Positions 24,601 to 38,459 of a DNA stretch of 64,000 bases are shown piece by piece. Every line of letters starts with the position of its first letter. Position 1 is the stretch's first letter. The notes under the pieces were generated by a model that saw nothing but the letters and a program-made list of their open reading frames with translations, was not told the DNA's origin and ran no database searches. This stretch comes from Sclerodactyla briareus (taxonomy: Eukaryota; Echinodermata; Holothuroidea; Dendrochirotida; Sclerodactylidae): the NCBI GenBank assembly GCA_026419785.1, contig JAODTK010005892.1, positions 62,001-126,000 on the forward strand, in the 5' to 3' direction. A program made the translations under genes and the position numbers.

Positions 24601-24864
24601 AAAAATGGAAATTTGGCAGGACGTTATGTATGCACATAATGAGCTGGTCAAATCTCCCATTTGCCTTGTGTCTGACTATATGTTGTCAGAAAGAGGTCAA
24701 AGGAATCACTAAGCCTAATTTTGGCTTTCTGGTTGGCGTGTTCTCCGTGCCAAGTGGGGCGCTCCAAAGGTCATTTGTCATTCAAAATAATGAAATGAAC
24801 CCGAATTGCAAATGAAGATACAACTTTCAGCCAAAACTCGTATGTCGATACGATCATCCTAGGA

Positions 24865-25560
24865 CAAGCAAAGCGGCACGTTGGTTGCCGCGAGGTTAGC
24901 GCGAAAAAGGAAGTTATGGTCTTCTCGATGCACGGGAACCAGATCCGGCCATTTAATGTAGAAATTCGAAAAAGATTTGCAAATTAAATGAATTTCACAT
25001 CTTAGCCTTCATCTTAGTATGTGTCAAGCGGTTTTTTATACTACCTAACGAAGCGGCACCATTACGTCCCGCGCAGCTTAGCGGACCATTCCAGAAATTA
25101 GGTTTATTCAAATGCGAAATGGGATATCCAGATGACTATTTTGATGCGATTTGATAATTTTTTTTTTTCTAAACTAAACTTACGTAGAATTTCACCCGAG
25201 CAATCTATGTTCTTGCAAATTTTACAGGCTATATAAGGGAAGCGGCACCATTGGGTGTTGCGCAGCGTAACAATTTTGTTAAATTAATCATTATTGAATG
25301 TCGAGTGATTCGGTGGCAAATTTCCAATGAATAAATTTAAAAGTGAACTTCAAATTAGAATGAATTTAACCCAAGGCCTCTCGTAGTGTTCTGCGATTTG
25401 GGAACGTAATTGCGAAGCGGCTTGATTGGTCTCTACAGATGCCAAATGGTGAGTGCCAAAATAACCATTTTCATCTGAAATAAATTCACAAATGAAAGGT
25501 GAATTGCACGTAACATGTGTATGTAAAAGTTTCCAAAATGGGTATCTTAGACGCCAAATG
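24865..25560 (+). repeat. ~185 bp tandem array, four units, unit 2
   Basis: Counterpart of 12925-13640. The aagcggc words lie near 24870, 25049, 25239 and 25414, so the four-unit structure was present before the 11.9 kb unit was duplicated. Confidence 0.75.
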
Positions 25561-26869
25561 GTGAGGGCACTTAATGGCCAATTTTTTTATATTTATGCAG
25601 TAAAATAACTCACACATAACAAGAAAAAATCACTTTAGCAGTTCATACGTTTTTAGATTAAGTGGGCGAATGGCACCATGATTTGTCAAGAAGCGTAGCA
25701 TGGAATTGTCAAAGGAGTGATTATTGTGTGGGTCGCAAATGTTAATTCTAGAGAAGATTATTAGGCCTATCAAAAAAAAAAAAAAATCCATAGCCAGGAA
25801 AATTATGGGGGGTACAATATTAATTAATTAACCAAAAAGTGATTGGATATTTTATTGACAATTATATACAGGCAGCGACGTTTTTAAGCGTTTATGAACG
25901 TTCTTTGAAAATTCTATTTTTCTTGTCTGAAAAAACCTTACATATTTTTTTTCTAACTTGGTATTTACGGGTCCGGAAGAATCATCTGGCGGGCCGATTC
26001 TGACCAGCGGACCGCCATTTGGGAGCCCCCGAGAGGCTGTTGTGTATGTTTAATCTATTTCCATGGATAGAACAACCAAAAACTTACAACTATCAGGGGA
26101 TCCAGAGTGTATTTACGCAAATTTTAATGTATTACCTCGCGAGCTTCGGACAGGCATATTCGAAGGCAATGGCATTACGTATCTCGAATAGTCAAGTTGA
26201 GTTGTGTGTGGGGCAATGCCGTACGATTATCAGAGAACAAGGACGATATGAAATATTAGTCTACGTTCGATGTAAAGAACAATCTTTGTAATTTAAAGTA
26301 TACAAATTTCATAACAACTCTGAACAAAATGTGTGGGGGCGGTCCCGGGCCCCAATGGGCAAGACGCCACTAATCGCGGTGCAGGCAGGGGTTGAACAGT
26401 CAACAGGGAAGACAGAGATGTGTAGTGATTAGTGAATAGTGATTCCCCGCCCACCATATTGGTAACAACATCAAAAAACTCCGTGAGTCGTCGAAACGTC
26501 CGAGTCCGTGTTGTGATGCTTGTTCATAACGTGCAAATTCCGTATTACCCGTCCACAATTGAAATTAAAATCAATTTACATGGCAACGAAAATGGGGATT
26601 ATGAAATTATGAGAGGTTATGAGTATTATTTAGACCTATCATCGTATTCCCAGCAGTGTTACTTTTCTATGGGGTATACGTATGACAGAGCAGAGGGAGT
26701 TATTTTCAAGGTACAGAAAAGGATGCGGTAATGGATACTCACCTTATTGTCAGCTGCGAATCCCTCACCAGTACTCGGAATAAGGCAATGCATCTTCTTT
26801 GACGGTACCTCAAAGTGGGGGTGGCGCGGTAATAACACGCAGACGGGACAATTACTACTCTACATACCC

Positions 26870-27605
26870 CTCGTTTGTCCCAGTGGTGGCGCCAGGATTT
26901 CCCCGACGGGGGGTCCGAGTCCCCGACGGGGGGGCAAGTTCCGCGCGGCCTCACCATACCCCTGAGTCAAAACCGGCACATTTTTATTGTTTTGATTTTT
27001 TGAACATTTTTCTTGAAAGAAAAAAAAATGAGACACTTGTGGAGCGCAATGTACTTTCAATAAGTTCCCACTCAAATCAGACCCCTATAGTAGAATTAGG
27101 GTAGGTTTTCCCGAAAACTGCACAGAAATACTCTGGGCACTGCGTCGTGAAAGCACCCACTCTACAACAGAGGCCAAAAACAGTGATAGACCGCAGCAGC
27201 AGAACGAGAATCATCCCCAAAGAAATTGTAACATTAATCTCTGCAGGGACATTTCGAAGATAATCATAAGGCTTGTGTACCTATCTATAACCACGATCGT
27301 TAGTCTGTAGGAAGCATGGATTACGTGATCTTTAAACTCGAGCGAGGAACTTGGCAGCTAGAAAGGATGAGGCGCGCGAAGCGAGCCGAAATTTTTTAGC
27401 TTCAAATATAGGAATTTCACTATAAAGAAGTTTGGAAATATATACTGTCGGGGCAAAAAGCCCCTCGTCGGGGTGGTACATTTAGCCGTCCCACTCGGTC
27501 CCAGCGGATGGGAGAAAATTCCCGCCGGGGGGGCCAGGCTTCCCCGACGGGGGAGGGAGCATGGCCCCCCCCCCTGCCCCACCCCCACCACGGCTGGCGC
27601 CACCC
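26870..27605. repeat. GC-rich inverted-end repeat, unit 2
   Basis: Counterpart of 14950-15695. The left end has 'gtggcgccaggatttccccg' and the right end 'ggctggcgccacccctg'. This copy has the clearer matching ends (ggtggcgcca / tggcgccacc), which supports a foldback reading. Confidence 0.5.
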
Positions 27606-28014
27606 CTGTTGTCCGGCTCCAATCCCTTGTGCTGAGGCATTTTCAGCGAGAAGGAAACAGGTACCATTTAAAGGGCAAGTCCAGTCAAAAATATTGAAAA
27701 TGTATATGATTTTTGTGATGAAAAAATCAATGCAATCAAACTTTGTTCCATGGTCCTAGCAGGTTTGGGTTATTAAAGTTACGAATTTTTTAAAGATTAT
27801 CAATTTATAAACTGTAAGTTGAAATTTTGCAAATTGGCACATTTGATGACATCCTTATCTACCATTGAAAAAAAAACAAATCCCTTACATTGGTAAGATA
27901 TGTACATCTAAAATAGTGCCAGTTAAGCCCAATCACAAATAGTATGTATTAAGGAAGCCATTATCTTCCCAAGAACATGCTATCACCTGGAAAAAAGTGG
28001 TATTTGAATGATTT

Positions 28015-28185
28015 GTCTTTCTCTTTACACAGTAACATCAAAAAGAGTATTACACTCGAATGGGAATGGCTTTAAAAGGTTTGGTATGACCCGACCGGGA
28101 TATCGACTCCCAGGTCTCCCGAAGGGATGGCGGACGCTCTACAAACTGTGCCAAACACGCGGTACTACCGACCACCATGAGCTAA
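28015..28185 (-). mobile_element. tRNA-derived SINE, unit 2
   Basis: Counterpart of 16095-16265, and better preserved. The minus strand has TTGGCACAGTTTGTAGAGCG, CCATCCCTTCGGGAGACCTG, a T-arm-like GGGAGTCGATATCCC and CGGTCGGGTCATACCAAA. Confidence 0.8.
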
Positions 28186-29029
28186 ATGTGCTATGAAATA
28201 ATAATTCTTTATTTCGACGCTAGAGAGGAATAAATAAATGCAAACATATGCCAAATGCAAAGGTATGCATTGCATGAACCCGAGATAGTTTCTTAGATGT
28301 ACGTTCATTGATCTGACTCAGAGAGTAATGAATATGTTCTCCCTATGACAAACCTACAAGGAGGGACCTCTCTTTTCTCTATGAAACGTTTCGTATGGAT
28401 TTTAGTTTTAATTTAGTTCCCTTTCACTCCGACAACTTATAAACCCGACCCAAGGGACCATAGCGAAAATCCATTTTATGGGGACCTCAAATCGAGTGTG
28501 TTCAAAAGTATGAGCCCCCTAAATTTTTGCTTAGAACAGTTATCGTGTTAACAAGGCCGGCGTTAAACGAGGCACACCACAGACTACATACGTGATCGCA
28601 TAGATGCATTTTGTCCAATGACAAGGAAAAATTGGCTCAAGGAGGGTATGCTATATTAGGAAAAACAAACATCACAGGTCGTTAAACTAATGGTAGGTAG
28701 CTGCGGGCAAATATTTTCGGGAACGTTCATGGAACTATTTGCACATTATTATACATACATACCTATGTCCATACAATCAAGCAAATGTTGAGGATTAGCG
28801 TCATTAGGGCAAAAATTACACTCTAATATATTGGGCACAAATGAAACCAATTTGGACAATTGCTTTCACTCAGTGATGAGGCATAGTTTCCCATTTGGAG
28901 TTGGACATTTTATGGTGATAGAACCTCTATTGCGAAGCGGTGCTGTGTGCGAGAAAGTTCACACCTTACTTACTCATCGCACGTACATTTGAGAAGTTAT
29001 GAACGAGCCGAGCTAAACCCCCCCCCCCC

Positions 29030-32000
29030 ACCGCTCCGAGAAGTGTATTATCAACGAGCTGATTCTGGGTAGGTTCATGTGTTATATATTTTTTAGTGAC
29101 CAATCTTTCACACCCTGTGCCTCTTTGCCATTATGAGCATCATTCAAACGAAGTATCGAATACATTTTTGGTCTTAGACGATATAATCAATAATAGAGGA
29201 CCGTTCACACTCATCTTTCATGTTCCCTACAACCCTTTTATTAAGTTCGCTTGAACAGTGCATGTGTTTAGGGGCGTTGCTGTGTCATAACATTTAGCTA
29301 TCTTTTGCCATATCAGAGATATATCTTTCGTTTATCTAAAAGAGGACATCTGTACTGTATATAATAAATTAACGGACTTGTTTTTTTGTTCCAAGTTGTG
29401 GTGGTCAAAAAAGCATACATTAACCACTTGCAAAGATCCAAAATAGCCAGCCAATAGTTTACTTGGTTTATCAAATTTTTCTTGTTTAGGCAGGCAAGCC
29501 CCTAGAATCCATGTAAATTATGACTAGCACAAGTTGGTTTTGCTATTAGCTTGCGGCATTTTTAGATTCTTCGTGTGATTTAAACCAAATCCACTCAGTT
29601 TTTTTAACATTCCAGAGTTTTTCAAACCGCATTGTGCATGAGTTTTGAACATGTCTTTCTCGAAGTCACTCTTAGCTATCTTGGCGTAGTTGTATTTAAT
29701 CAGTAGACTCATCCAAGGGAGATTGGTTGAAATTCCAGTATCCTATGGATTTGCAACTTTGAGGCCCACGGCTAGGATAATTGCAAGTTCTATAATGCAG
29801 TACAATTTTCTTTGTTCTTAGCTTTGACGGAGTATTTTTTATTATTTGGAGCAGGTGATTCAACCAACAATGCCGAAGCTTGCAGACTAAATCTGAGACA
29901 CCCACTCCTCTTGGGAATCAAAATTTTCTGGAGCCCAAAGGATACTCATGATGGATTTATGCAACTCTATTGGATACTCCAAATCAACTTCTACTATATA
30001 CCCAACATCAGAATATGGTTTTCGTTGTTTTTTTAAATATTGTATTCCATTTGTTCGGTCATCACAGCAGTCCATTGAAAGTGTTTTGATGGTAAAGTAT
30101 TGACTCAAGCCCAACATAACGATTATTCAATATAGATATGGAATAAAATGGAGGTTCATCAGGATTAGATTGCGAGGTAGTATTATTATAGCTCTTGCAT
30201 ACCTCTTACTAACCCTTGAAATACCGCCTCTAATAATTTCTCTACAAACAAGTGTTGGTCGATATCAGTGAGGGAACTCTGATTCGATTTCAGGAAATGT
30301 TGAAGTAGAGCATCCCAATCTAAAAAACCGGGGAGAGTATAGTGATGAGCAGAATCTTAGCTGTGAGTTTCTAAAGAATTATTTCGAAAATTCTCAAAAA
30401 CATCTCCCAATAACAACACATCAGTTGTCAGGTCTAGATCGTGATATCAACCAAGTTTGTAAATTCAAAAGTATTCAAACTGTCGAGCATGGTCATAATC
30501 ATCATCAGTATGGTGTATCATCAACGAACTGTAAATGCTTATTTAGGGGGAAGGCATTTGTCCTCCAAACTTTCCCAAACTATTAATGTACTCATATGGA
30601 TATACACATTTTTAGTTACCAAGTTAAAATTTATTCTGAGGGCAATCTTCTAGTTATTCGCCAAGGCATTTTTTAGCGGTACTTTTCAACAATTGTCTAA
30701 TGGACGAATGGAGGAATTGAAGGGAGTCTATAAATTTTAATTGCCCTATGTGAAAGACAAATATTTTTCCTTTTTTGGGGGGAATACAACCATTTCCCCA
30801 CTGAAAGTACTAACAGCTTGCCTGATAAATGAGAGTCATAGCCCCTAAGATTGTGAACAATGACGGGAATTGGACAGTATATGCGGTTGTATTTTTAATT
30901 TTAGATACAGTATCGTGAGCTCCACCTCTATATTCTCCCGTGATGTGACATGGTTTTTACAACATTCCCACATTTGAAAGTCTTTCATGATATGACAATT
31001 GGTTGCACTTTATCCCACTATCATCCGATGTCCATAACAATAGGTTTTCGGGTTTCAAATACTCTATTAATTTTTTCAAGTGATTTTCGAGGGCATTTTA
31101 GGAAAATGTTCACAGCATTTGGTTCTGTATACCTTAGGCTTACCAACTTTTCCATCAATCTTACAATGATGTACAATAACTAGAAACATAATGTTTGTGT
31201 GAGTATTCTGCGTATCTGATTTATCGGGATTATCAGCACCCCCCGAACCTTCGGTTGATACATTCAAAATTCAGCATAAGACATATGAACCTTCATCCGT
31301 CAAGCTTGATTTTAAATTAATTATGTTTCCACACACCCATTTTTTTCTCTCAGGGGTCTTTAAGTGTTAGTTCGCGCAATTTCTCAGGCATTACAATTTT
31401 TGATGCTCTGTCTCGAATTCCATTACAGTCTTCATTGTGCCCCGCAAGAAGATCCTCCTTATAAAAAAATTTTGTAGGCATTTTCGCAAGGAGTAACATT
31501 TGCCTGGTGTTTGCTTTGAGTTGTTAAATAAAGACTGGGACTTTTTATCATGTGTAATGATATTTATTATCTTGATCAATGAGCATTAAGCAATCTATTT
31601 TGTACCGGTGCGTCGAAATATGAATGGAAACCGCACCACCTTACCAACCAAATACATTAATAGATAAATCGTTGTCTTTCTACTTTTCGTATTTGTGAAA
31701 TAGGAGTGGGAGCACTTATATCACAAAATTTTACAAATCCATCATCTATTGGATAAACTGTGGGGTTCTATGAGGTTTACATATGGAAAAAAATAACTTC
31801 TAAGGCCCACCTTAAACAGTCATCATCGTTATTTTCAAATTAATAAATAGCTTGTTTATTTTCAATTTTGTAGGTGAATCAATGTAAGACCCACCTTTAA
31901 ATGGTTGTATTACCAAGTTCAGAGTCAAAGTTAGGAATTCTTTAGACTAAAACACCGAACCTTGATGTGCCATGTTGCTCATTTCGAGTATTTCAGTAGG

Positions 32001-32310
32001 GATGTGTGTAATTTAGATCCAATCACCCTGGTTTTAAAATCAATTAGCATCGGTTCACGCTTCGAAAATTCTAGGTAAATCTATACATTGGACCTGTCAT
32101 GATTGTAGGATTATTGACATAGACTCAGATCGATGTTCGAAAAAGTTGATTTGAGTGACCTTCCTTTGCATAGTTTCATTAATAAATCCAGATGGGGTGG
32201 AGAGTCTTTTATTCGGTCCATTTGTGTGTTCCCTCCATGCTGAGTTGTTCTAAAGCTAAAGTTCGTGCCTTGTCTTTGATGCTGCCCCATCTTTTGATTA
32301 GACAATAAGA
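29030..32310 (-). pseudogene. Protein-primed DNA polymerase B (Polinton-type), broken, unit 2
   Basis: Minus-strand family motifs in separate short frames: VVGNMKDECERS near 29205-29245 (C-terminal), NYAKIAKSDFEKDMFK within 29524-29712 (before the conserved NAVFGKTMEN-type region), and GYIVEVDLEYPIELHKS within 29887-30117. The last is one of the most conserved lines of Polinton/adintovirus PolB. Order and spacing along the strand match the family. The role of intact members is replication of the element from a terminal protein. This copy is broken many times and cannot make the enzyme as read. Confidence 0.85.
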
Positions 32311-33647
32311 AATTGTACCACTGAAAGCTACGGCATTTCTAATCGCACCACCAAGCATAGCTATGTGCCATTTTTATATCCTTTTAAATTCAAGTGGTGG
32401 CTTTTAAAATTTTATCTGGTAGTATACCCAGATTCACCAACATCCTTGTGTGCTAGTGCACTGCTAAACAGAGCAGTCACAATTTGAACCATCGTGGACG
32501 TCCAGTTTTACCAAGTCGGCGGTTTAATTTGTAAGGCATTTTCTCGCAAGCATTCTTATACAATACGTATGCCACAACCAGTGCTCAGTGATATACAGTG
32601 TTTACGGATATTATCAGTAACTAGAAATCGACATTGTTGTTATATTCTTTTTTTTTAAATTGATTATTCGAAATGAAAGGGTCAATGCTTCAGACACTAA
32701 TGGACTTAAGGTTTCACTTTAGGAGTTTTAGAACTTTGATAATAAAATAAACCGCCACAACAACTGCCAAATGCCGTCAACCTAGTAAGGCAAGTAATCA
32801 AACGGGAACACCGTATCTGAGGATGTGGTGGTGTCGTTCAGATTGTTTTCCTTTGTTTTTAATTGTACTATGCAAGTTATGGTTCCTGCAGCACAACCTA
32901 CGGGTTTTTCGTTTTTGTAACCTTAAGTACTTCTTGTTTCACTTGTTGAGGTTCCTTCTCCTCCACTTGGTTCACTCGTGATTCCACTTGGTTCACTTGT
33001 GAGTCTATCCAATGGTTTCATTTATATTGTATCACTATTATTTTTAAATGCAAATGTCTTTCCTAGTCGCAGTATCAGTCCTAGGAAGAAGTCAAGTAGC
33101 CGAGCGCTTGTTGGCGGTGTTCCAGCAGCAAGGGAGGCGAAAGATACTCCAAATTTATAAAAGCGCACACAAAAAAGTGATCAAGCTTTGGACTAGTGGA
33201 TCAGTCTCTAATTCTTTAGAAACTCAACCTTAGTGTGGCACACCAGTTGTCACATTTCTGGAGAAGTGGGACTCTGTAATCCCCACCAAGAGGCATTAAC
33301 AAAAATTGTTAGGTAGTCGAAACCTAATGACTGATAATCTCATACAAATTTGCGCTTCGTATCTAGATGTATTTTTAGGGTTCTTCCTAATTCTAAGTTT
33401 CGAGCTTTCAAGGGCTAAGTTTTCCAAAAATTAAACGGAATCGCCACCACTAAGACAGGTGCTAATCTGCTAACAACAAACAGGCTTTTGGTCTTCTACA
33501 TATTCGTGTATAATTTGTGCTAACCATCAATGGTTTAACTTAATAGAGGGATACATTTAATAGAAATAACATTGATAATGTTTCTGTAGTTTAATATAAT
33601 ATTATACTGAAATATAAGTAGGACAAGGATATTGTTGTAAAAATAGC

Positions 33648-33779
33648 TTATTACAATAACTTGTAAGGCTTAACCAAACTGTAACTTCTTAGTTAACAAT
33701 AAGTTAAGTTCAGTACAAGAACTTGATAAGTTCTGAACCAAACTTGTAACTTCTTATTACAATAATGTAACTTCTTATA
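33648..33779. repeat. AACTTGTAAGTTCTTA minisatellite, unit 2
   Basis: Counterpart of 21781-21925, with about five recognisable copies. Confidence 0.75.
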
Positions 33780-36700
33780 ATTATGATTATGGCTAAGATG
33801 CTAGAAGATTATGGATTAAACCCAAATGTTAAAAAATTATGCTAATTAAAATTTGAGGATGGGTTCTGGAAGTACTAACAGATAAAGGATATGAATCAGT
33901 AAATCAGAAAGATAAAAGCAAGTTCTATTAGTATAGTAGATCAATGTGACTACTATACGGAATAAAATGGGGTTTGTTGACTACTCAAGATACTCCAACA
34001 AAAGTTAACAACCAAAGCAAAGCAAGTTATTGAAAAATTAATAAATCCGCCTCTGAATACTGGACATATATTGAGATGGCAAGAACTGCCAGAACGTGCT
34101 AAGATATGATCAATCAATACAAGGTGAGATGAAGAACTATCGATAATTGGGTTAGCCAGAACAAGGGATGTGACAGTTGATAACACCCCAAAAGAAACTT
34201 GTATGAGAGAAATACTAGCTTCTCGATGAGCTCTACAAAAAATCTCGTGGTGAGCATGTCAATAACTTGGCAAACTGAAAGAATTAGGGACGATGTGATA
34301 TTAGGGCACAGAACAAGATAATCTAGCGCAAGCACCGAGGAGAGGAAATGAAGAAGCTGAAACATTATGATGGACTATTGTTGGTTAAAAGCAAGAATAA
34401 AAAGACTTTGGAAGGAAATAGAAAGAAGTGGTAGTGGGAAGCTGAAGTATAAATGATGAGCATTGCAGTGGGCAGCATTAACAGAAATAAAAGAAAATAT
34501 CAATCAAATTTTAAAGTGTGAAGATACGACACATCGGAAAAAAAAAGTAAGAATTGTTGACTTAGAGAACAAGGTGTAAATGTGGTTAGTATATTAACAG
34601 CTATAGCATTAGCTATTAGCACTATTGGTACAAAGAATCCGGGCAGGGTGTTAAAATGTGTGGTGCCACCCAAAAACAAGTCCAACCACGACAGTGGTGA
34701 GATAAAAAAAAGAGTTAAAGATATTCTAAAAAGCATTACAAATGTATTGGGAAAGTTCAGGTTCCTAAACTGCTGGATGCACTGCAGGCATCATCCCCCA
34801 TCCCGGGAGGTTTTTATCTGGCTATTAAATCAGGGAGTGTGCTGTTGGATGGGATGGCAGAAAATGTTTGTGGGCAATTTGTTACTGGTGGTGTAGCTTT
34901 GGTAGTTATTTACTTAAATAAACATTGAAGTAGATTATTTAAGTATTTCATGAAGCATATATGAAATACTTAACGATGATGGCAAGTTTGTCATTTCATG
35001 TTCACTTGAAGATTTGGATATTTGTGGATCTGGTTGTGCAATGTTAGTTGTTGATCAACGATTTAGTTGTATATCAAATTGTTAGTTGGAGTTGCAAAGT
35101 GGTTATCGATAGTCTGATCATCAAATGCACTTACAGGTCACTAACAGGTGGTTGTGGTATGACAGATTAAAATACATCATTCGTACCGAGTGCTGTGGGT
35201 TTCTGGCTATTTGAATTTTATTATTATAAACCTATATGGGTGGTAACAATCCTCAAGTTTAGATCTGGGGGGAATATGTAAACATTTTGGGACCGAATAC
35301 AAAGTCTACTTGCTACGAGCAGATGCAGTGAGCTTGGATAGCGATTTAAACTACGTGGTAAATTACTGGAAATTATTACAACTCCTATAATATAGACAAA
35401 ACTGTCGTTTAGGCATCTAGGGTGTTAACAGGTGTCGAAAAATTTTTTTTTTTGAGTTTGTGCCCCTATAATACAATAAACAAACAGTTATCATGCTATT
35501 CATTGATGTTCGTGCCATACCTCTGTTAAGACCTTCTGATTTGTGGTAGACAAACCCATCTCCAAGCGCTCTCTACTTCTTACCTTGATAAAGGAGAGAA
35601 ACTGTGTATCTAGACTGTACGCGGTTGATTTTTACCAAAAGCCATACAGTTGGCATCTGTGTACCCTTCTATGTATTGGTAAATACTAGTGTCATAAGTA
35701 ACGTCAATCCAATTGAATTCCCAGCAGAAGCAGTGCCTAAACAATTATATGGGTTTGACATGTTCTTCCATTTGATTTATGGGTGAACATGAAACCGATG
35801 AATAGTCTCATTAGGCTGAATGTCTATATTATTCTTCAATGCATTATAATGATTGGTGAAAGGTGTGGGACAACTCATTTCTTTTAGCAGACTTCGACAA
35901 CGATAATAGAACATGAAACTATAAAGCTTTAATTCTACTGTCTGTATGTTGGAGGGGTTCATAGTGACAACCCACTTGAGGGCTACACCACATTACAAGT
36001 TGAGTTGAATTTTGCAAAATTGCAATCGGGTTTGAGTTCCAAAATCGTATTAGACCTTATCAGATGAACGGTGGTTACTACATAATTTTCAAATAAAAAT
36101 CCTGAGTAGATCGTATGTCAAATTGGTCAGTTATTTGATAAATGCAGAGTTTGACTTGTAAAGTCTGTTTGCTCAAAGGCTCTTATTGTCTGGTGGTGAA
36201 TATATACTACTACTTGTATCTTTTGAATAATTGCTTTGAAAGGCGGTCGGTACCATGTTTTTTATTTAAAAACATAATATATTTTAAATAATGAATCCAT
36301 ATTATGAAATTAACAACTTTGAAAGTCATTGGACTTCGGACACAATACTATAGCATAGGGCAGGAAATTTTAAATGACTTTGAAATCAGCTATATTTTGG
36401 ATAGGTTATTACAATATTTCTAAAGTTGAAAAAATTGTATATGGTTGAATAGTGAGGTAAGTGAATTTCGAGTGCCACTGCCCTTTACAATGTGGACGAC
36501 CAATGGTGCTTTGCATCACCAGTGAACTTTATCTGGGGTATGGGATTCAAGGTCAATTAAATACAAGGGAATTTGAAAACTTAAATTCCCAAAAAAAATA
36601 AATGCTATTAAAATTTTCTGAAGATATTGCAGGACTTTTTTCACTTAATACAGGTTGGTTGTGTGATGGTGAATAAATGGAAAAAGTGGACATGTAACCA

Positions 36701-38060
36701 TTCAAAGCTATTTATTTACATTGTGATCAAATGTCTTTCCACCAATTAATATATTAAATATTATTAAGAAAACAATCTAAATGTTTGGTGTCTTTCATTG
36801 GGTAATGACCCATACTACGAAAGTAGCATACATACAGAAAGGAGCACTAAAATTGAAAACCGTTGGAAAATGGAATAATTAATGAGATGAAATTCAGGAT
36901 CAAAGATGCAATGGTAATGATATTATTAATAAAAAGGGGCTGCCACCTGATAATTTCTTTAAATAAACTAAGTTAATAAATGAGTATTTTTTGGAAGTTC
37001 TAATTACAACTTAGCAACCTGCACTATGATAGTCAAAATATCAATGAGGATATGAATAGTATGATTAGTGAATAGGGGAAAAATCGACATTGGGAAGAAA
37101 TTGTACCAAATGAGTAACACCAATTTGTGAAGGACTATATGAGATCATGGGATAATATTATGTGGGATGTGTTTATCAACAGCCTAAGGTTATGTTGAAT
37201 GGTGATCATAAGTTATTGAGGGTCGGTATAGGGAGAAAAAAACAATAGGACCAAGGGATTACTACACGAATTGATTTTACAAATACTACAACATTACATT
37301 TATGAAATGGTATAGAGCCGAATGAATGGGTCAGGCGTACTACAGTTATGTTCATAGTGGTGTGGTCTGTGTTTTGGTAGCCCAATGAGGGTCTGAATGT
37401 GTTTGCAATCTTTTAGGTGATAATTGGTATGTATTACAAAATTAACATACGGGATATTTTAAAAAATTAAAATGAATACTTATAAAGGGACGGACATTTA
37501 ACCAAAGTTACCGCAGAATGAGGGTGCTTCCAGATACAAAAACTTGATGATATTAAAAAAAAGAAATAGAAGCTGAAGAGATATAAAAGGGCCTTATCCC
37601 TGTATAAAGAATCTAACAAAAATTATAATACGAGAACTACACTAGAAAACATTTCAGAGGTGTGTGGAGATGTTACTTGCGCTTCAGGTATGGACCGCTT
37701 TGGTGGAGCTATTACTTCACCCATTGGATTTGCTATGGAAGGGTTTATTGTTGTGGTGTATTGTGTGGCAACAAATGTTGTCAATTAAAAAAAATTAAAA
37801 CTAAAACTACAAAACATAATGAATTAGAATTTTGGGCAGAGTAAAGTTACTTCGTATTACTACTTATTACCAAAAGAAACTGGCCAGTCAATGAACTGAA
37901 AGAGTTTAGAAGAAAGAATGATAAACTCACACAGCGCTCTAGTAAACAAAAAAAGGAGGCTATTCAAAAAGTTATGAATTCAGCGTCAGTTTAAAAAAGA
38001 TTATAGATATCAGAAATTGAAAAAGGACCCCCCTCCTTATACTCCAGAAATTAAATCTTT

Positions 38061-38450
38061 TATGTAAATGTGCATAAGGGTATCCTCTTAAACGTTTTTT
38101 TTTGGCGGGGAATACCAAGATGGGGTACATACACGAGGATGGTGTTCCCACGAGTGCTATGGATTAGACCGAGGCCCCATAAGCATAATTATATTAGAGA
38201 GACCTTGGGTGATTTTGGTTGAATGAGTCGGATCCCCATTTTAATACTACTTACTACATTTGACGTACACAGTTATAATGTTAAAGGAGTGCAGGAAAGG
38301 AATAGTTACACTTTGCGCGTCGGGTGGATGTCCAGTTAAGGTTGACTGTTGTGTTAGCAAAAATCGTGGCACCGTTTCCGTATACAGTTAGGAATTTGAT
38401 TCTCCCATAAACCTATATTACCCTGTTAACTATTATAGGTAATAGGTAAG
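38061..38450. other. Unassigned stretch right of the Polinton-type block
   Basis: Contains the probable right margin of the element. No inverted repeat matching 28.9-29.0 kb was seen, so the end of the element is not fixed. Confidence 0.4.
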
Positions 38451-38459
38451 GCGTTTATT

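Larger units (their letters stand above)
23241..35128. repeat. ~11.9 kb direct tandem duplication, unit 2
   Basis: Collinear with 11321-23240 over its whole length, with the same arrays, SINE and polymerase block in the same order. Unit lengths differ by only about 30 bp overall. Local identity is high, but small gaps are frequent in both directions, many in homopolymers. Directly after the unit (from 35129) the AT-rich element continues with sequence that unit 1 lacks. Confidence 0.9.
29030..38060. mobile_element. Polinton/Maverick-type element, longer copy (broken)
   Basis: The polymerase B region is on the minus strand at 29.03-32.3 kb, then a block from 32.6 to about 38.06 kb whose more coherent short frames are on the plus strand. 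One plus frame (34582-34896) is hydrophobic at its start (LTAIALAISTIG). Another region near 37.66-37.85 kb has a hydrophobic stretch followed by basic, helical-looking sequence of a kind I recall from invertebrate elements of this sort. I could not identify capsid, protease, ATPase or integrase genes, nor terminal repeats, so the outer limits are approximate. It is a fossil with dozens of interruptions; some may be sequencing errors. Confidence 0.7.
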
